The notes beneath the pieces were generated by a model that saw only the letters and a program-made list of their open reading frames with translations, was not told the DNA's origin and searched no databases. DNA of 64,000 nt from Sepioteuthis lessoniana. Its lineage: Eukaryota > Mollusca > Cephalopoda > Myopsida > Loliginidae. Made by a program: the position numbers and the translations under genes. How positions within the stretch are numbered: the first letter of the stretch is position 1; each line of letters opens with the position of its first letter. The stretch is from contig OY757934.1 in the NCBI GenBank assembly GCA_963585895.1, positions 47,863,527 through 47,927,526 of the forward strand, in the 5' to 3' direction. Positions 60,934-64,000 of this stretch are shown here, piece by piece.

Positions 60934-61372
60934 TGAAAGTTCGTGTCATTATATCCAGACGTCTCTAGACATAATATCCAATACTATTAATTATAACTAA
61001 ACCATGGGCCTTACACCAATCGTTATAAAACAAAAAATGAAGAGTGGGAGGGAGTTAAATGTCAGGCACGGCGAGCTGTTCTAGTTAGTCTGCACACTCT
61101 CTCCTGTTTTATTTCACCCTGCTTACACATATTACATCGCATTTTTTATTATAAAAACAATGAGAAAATATTGATGATAATAATGATAGTAATATTAATA
61201 ATTCGAATAATAATAATAATGATAATAATCTGATTGACTAAATAATATTCGTGAAAGATACACAAAAAAAGAATTTCTTTTTTTTTTACTCTTTTTGTTT
61301 CTTTTTCTTAAATAATTTTCCTTGGTTTTTTCATGAAATAATACAATGAAGCACCTGTTTTCAACGCACTAA

Positions 61373-61373
<1 letters not shown>
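60934..61373 (+). other. Probable 3' untranslated region and flank
   Basis: AT-rich sequence after the stop, with (AAT)n at about 61195-61228. I found no canonical AATAAA before the microsatellite at 61374. The 3' end of the transcript is therefore not located. Confidence 0.45.
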
Positions 61374-61441
<68 letters not shown>

Positions 61442-61669
61442 TGTGTGTGCTGCGCTTTGGTAATAATAATTTCAAATACTCCAGTTTACTCTCTTGGACA
61501 GGAATGTCATTTGCGATGAGCATAAAAGTATATACATATATATATATATATGTATGCATGTATAGATGTAGATAAAAGATGAGATGTACGTATATATAAA
61601 TTTAAAATTATATGCTGTGCCAAAATAACTTTTATTTTGTAACTTCACACACACGTGCGCGCGCGCGCA

Positions 61670-61742
<73 letters not shown>
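61374..61742. repeat. (TA)n and microsatellite-bordered repeat unit, copy 2
   Basis: (TA)n at 61374-61438, then the unit of 55442-55680 again ('tgcgctttggtaataataat', 'atgtcatttgcgatgagcat', 'gctgtgccaaaataactt'), then (CA)n at 61672-61722 and (TA)n to 61742. Confidence 0.85.
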
Positions 61743-61743
<1 letters not shown>

Positions 61744-61916
61744 CATATATACACTGTCTATAATTTCAGAAAGGGACATTGTCATAAATTGCTCGGGTGA
61801 CTGAGCATGTTTCTTTTTGTTTTGCTTATATGGTTTAAACAAATATCACTTCATACTATTTCCTTTCACTTTGCGCCTTTTCTTTCTGTTGAAAAAAAGC
61901 CTTTTCTTTACTTTGA

Positions 61917-61985
61917 ATCGAAAAATCGAATTTTCAATCGAAAAATCGAATTTTCAATCGAAAAATCGAAGTTTTCAATCGAAAA
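61917..61985. repeat. 20-bp minisatellite
   Basis: 'aatcgaaaaatcgaattttc' repeated about three and a half times. The unit is nearly self-complementary ('gaaaaatcgaattttc'). Confidence 0.9.
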
Positions 61986-62079
61986 AGGTTCTAAAATGGC
62001 CTAAACGTTTATCCACCAGCAAAAAACAGCCACAATTGTCTGAATAACATGAAATTGTATATATATATACATGCATATA

Positions 62080-62080
62080 C

Positions 62081-62131
<51 letters not shown>

Positions 62132-62137
62132 TGTGTT

Positions 62138-62176
<39 letters not shown>

Positions 62177-62299
62177 AATTTTTTTATCTGAACATAAGTG
62201 TATGTCTCTCTATTTATGTGTGCATATGTATGTATGTATGTATGTATGTAAGAGTACATTTATACCTTTTTCGTTAAAACAAATTGCCACTACACTTTC

Positions 62300-62365
<66 letters not shown>

Positions 62366-62372
62366 TTATATA
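62080..62372. repeat. (TA)n, (GT)n, (GTAT)n and (TA)n
   Basis: TA then a long (GT)n at 62098-62175, (GTAT)n at 62225-62250, and (TA)n at 62301-62352. Open frames (VCVCV, YIYI) are low-complexity. Confidence 0.9.
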
Positions 62373-62381
62373 TGTATGCAT

Positions 62382-62839
62382 CAGTGCTGGATTTAAAGTT
62401 GTTTACTCTCTTAGCTATATAAAGCTGCGAGATGCTTTTTGAAAAAAACTTATATGCCAAAATTCTGCAAAATTCCAACCCTGAAAGCAGCTATAACCAG
62501 ATACGCAACCATGGAAACAAAATTTGTAACTTTTTTCACGTTGGCACAAGGCGTAATTTTGTGCAACGATCAGAAATTATGACACCTTCTCTTGACTTTG
62601 GGTTTCAACTTTACATTAGTTTACAAAAGAACCAATTCTTTCTGTTATTGCATTTGTGTTTCTTCACAATTTAAAAAAAATTATTATTTTTAGTAACGAT
62701 TCCGTTTGATGATTGAAGAATAAGGCTGTTATTTTTTTAGTCGTAAAGAATGTGAATAAACCCATCCTGGAGTCTTTTTGAGGCACCTGTGGATTTTGAG
62801 GTCCTAAATCTTTTTAGTTAATACGTAAATCCGGCACTG
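62382..62839. mobile_element. Non-autonomous TIR element, hAT-like ends
   Basis: Left end 'cagtgctggatttaaa' and right end reversed 'cagtgccggatttacg' give terminal inverted repeats of about 16 bases, 458 bp apart. CAGxG starts are typical of hAT elements, but an 8-bp target duplication is not clear because both sides are microsatellite. No transposase domain. Confidence 0.55.
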
Positions 62840-62885
62840 TATGTGTGTGTATGGGTGGGGTTAATCCAACGTAAATTATAACATT

Positions 62886-62917
<32 letters not shown>

Positions 62918-63914
62918 CATACATACATACATACATACATACATCATTCCTACATATTAACATACGTAGATATGACTTATATTTATTTTAAAATATAATA
63001 TATATCCATGCGCATATACATAAAACGTACAAACATCTGCATATGTATATTTGTGCATATACATATAAGCTCACATCCTCATACATAAACATATCTGTTA
63101 AATAGATATGCATATATATTGAATATATATATATATAAATTCATTTATTGATATATACGCATGTGTGCATGAAAATACTTATATAAATATGTGTTTCTGC
63201 ATCAATACGTATATTAGCATATACTGAATACTCATGCGCATGCGCTCTTGCACATACAAACGTACATACATACACACCACACAAGCAAAGATTAAGAATG
63301 TGTGATGTCTATGTCTATGCCCGTATATGTGTGAATTGCAGTGTGTGTTTTGGTGTATATGTATATGAAAAAAATACGAAGAATTCCCCAAAACGTATGG
63401 TAAATTTTGTTTATATCTTAGTAAGATAATGTGAGTGAATCTTGATTAAATGTCTAACACTTGCTTCAATGAAAATCAAATATAATCAATAATAAATAAG
63501 TTTTCAAAATAATACTTTATGTTTTGAAATAGTTTTATGAGCTTAATGCTGTATTTGTAGAAATATCTCCTAAATTACATTTCACAAAGTTATATTTCAG
63601 CAAAGGATATTATTTTTCCAAGAAAAAAGAAATTAACCAGTGGAAAAGGTTTAATAGAAAAGAAAATGAAATCTGCAGATGAAAAAAGAGAGGATGAAAA
63701 AAGAAAAAGAGAGTAAGAAGTATATAAAAATAATGATTTGGTAAAATGAATGAATGAATGAGTTATTGAATGGGGAAAGGAAAAGAGTAAGGACAGACGC
63801 AAATAAAACTTATAAAGTATTTTTATGCGAGAAAAGACTGATGAGTGACTGAGTGAGAAAAAGAAGGGTTGAAGGAGAATGAATGAAAGTAAGCAATCAA
63901 ATAAATAGTTTGGA

Positions 63915-63966
<52 letters not shown>

Positions 63967-64000
63967 ATACATTGAAACGAAAGAAAGAACCAAAGTGATG
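62840..64000. other. 3' flank: microsatellites, no recognised gene
   Basis: (TACA)n at 62888-62944, assorted TA/CA-rich sequence to 63400, purine-rich sequence from 63600, and (GAAA)n at 63912-63966. Nothing coding seen. Confidence 0.6.

Noticed and set aside
1..64000. Integrated viral sequences
   Set aside because: No capsid, polymerase or envelope motif of a virus was seen. The reverse transcriptase fragments have LINE-type motifs.

Overview
The window looks like a piece of a coleoid cephalopod genome, probably octopus. This is inferred from sequence character: very long introns, very dense (TA)n, (CA)n, (CTTT)n and (ATCT)n microsatellites, and many tRNA-derived SINEs of the kind described from octopus (the OK/OR1/OR2 type). 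I cannot assign a species, and I use letters (A, B, C, D, F, G, H) for repeat families because I could not compare them with a library.

Only one host gene is supported, on the + strand. It is a CAP-superfamily gene (CRISP/antigen-5/PR-1 type) whose last six visible exons lie at 5953-6044, 29999-30115, 34409-34488, 40663-40788, 58321-58434 and 60850-60933. Every junction has GT/AG ends and compatible phases, and the last exon ends in a TGA stop. The first visible exon encodes the cysteine hinge that normally closes a CAP domain. The second encodes a basic linker with a furin-like RSRR site. The last four encode one complete CAP domain, which ends abruptly with no hinge of its own. The simplest reading is the 3' part of a two-CAP-domain secreted protein whose first domain lies left of the window. 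Two of the four CAP cavity residues are replaced in the visible domain.

The rest is introns and flanks filled by repeats. Regions: 1-5760 holds retroposon F fragments, an RTE-like reverse transcriptase pseudogene and an R2-like LINE split by a mariner relic. 6-30 kb (intron) holds SINEs, two related Tc1-like elements in opposite orientation, MITEs and microsatellites. 30-40.6 kb (two introns) holds F, SINEs, a 28-bp minisatellite, a GC-rich insertion with a near-perfect 20-bp duplication and another R2-like fragment. 40.8-58.3 kb (intron) holds a ~200-bp-arm inverted repeat, an inverted SINE B pair, a GC-rich tandem repeat and an 89-bp minisatellite made from a retroposon tail. 58.4-60.8 kb holds a GC-rich LTR-like block, R2-like tails and SINEs. 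60.9-64 kb is the 3' flank with microsatellites and a small TIR element.

The repeats record a layered history: SINE B inside SINE A, SINE D inside SINE C twice with 17-bp target duplications, a SINE carried inside a Tc1 element before that element was copied, and mariner inside an R2-like LINE. Several inverted pairs lie inside the CAP gene introns and could fold into long double-stranded RNA.
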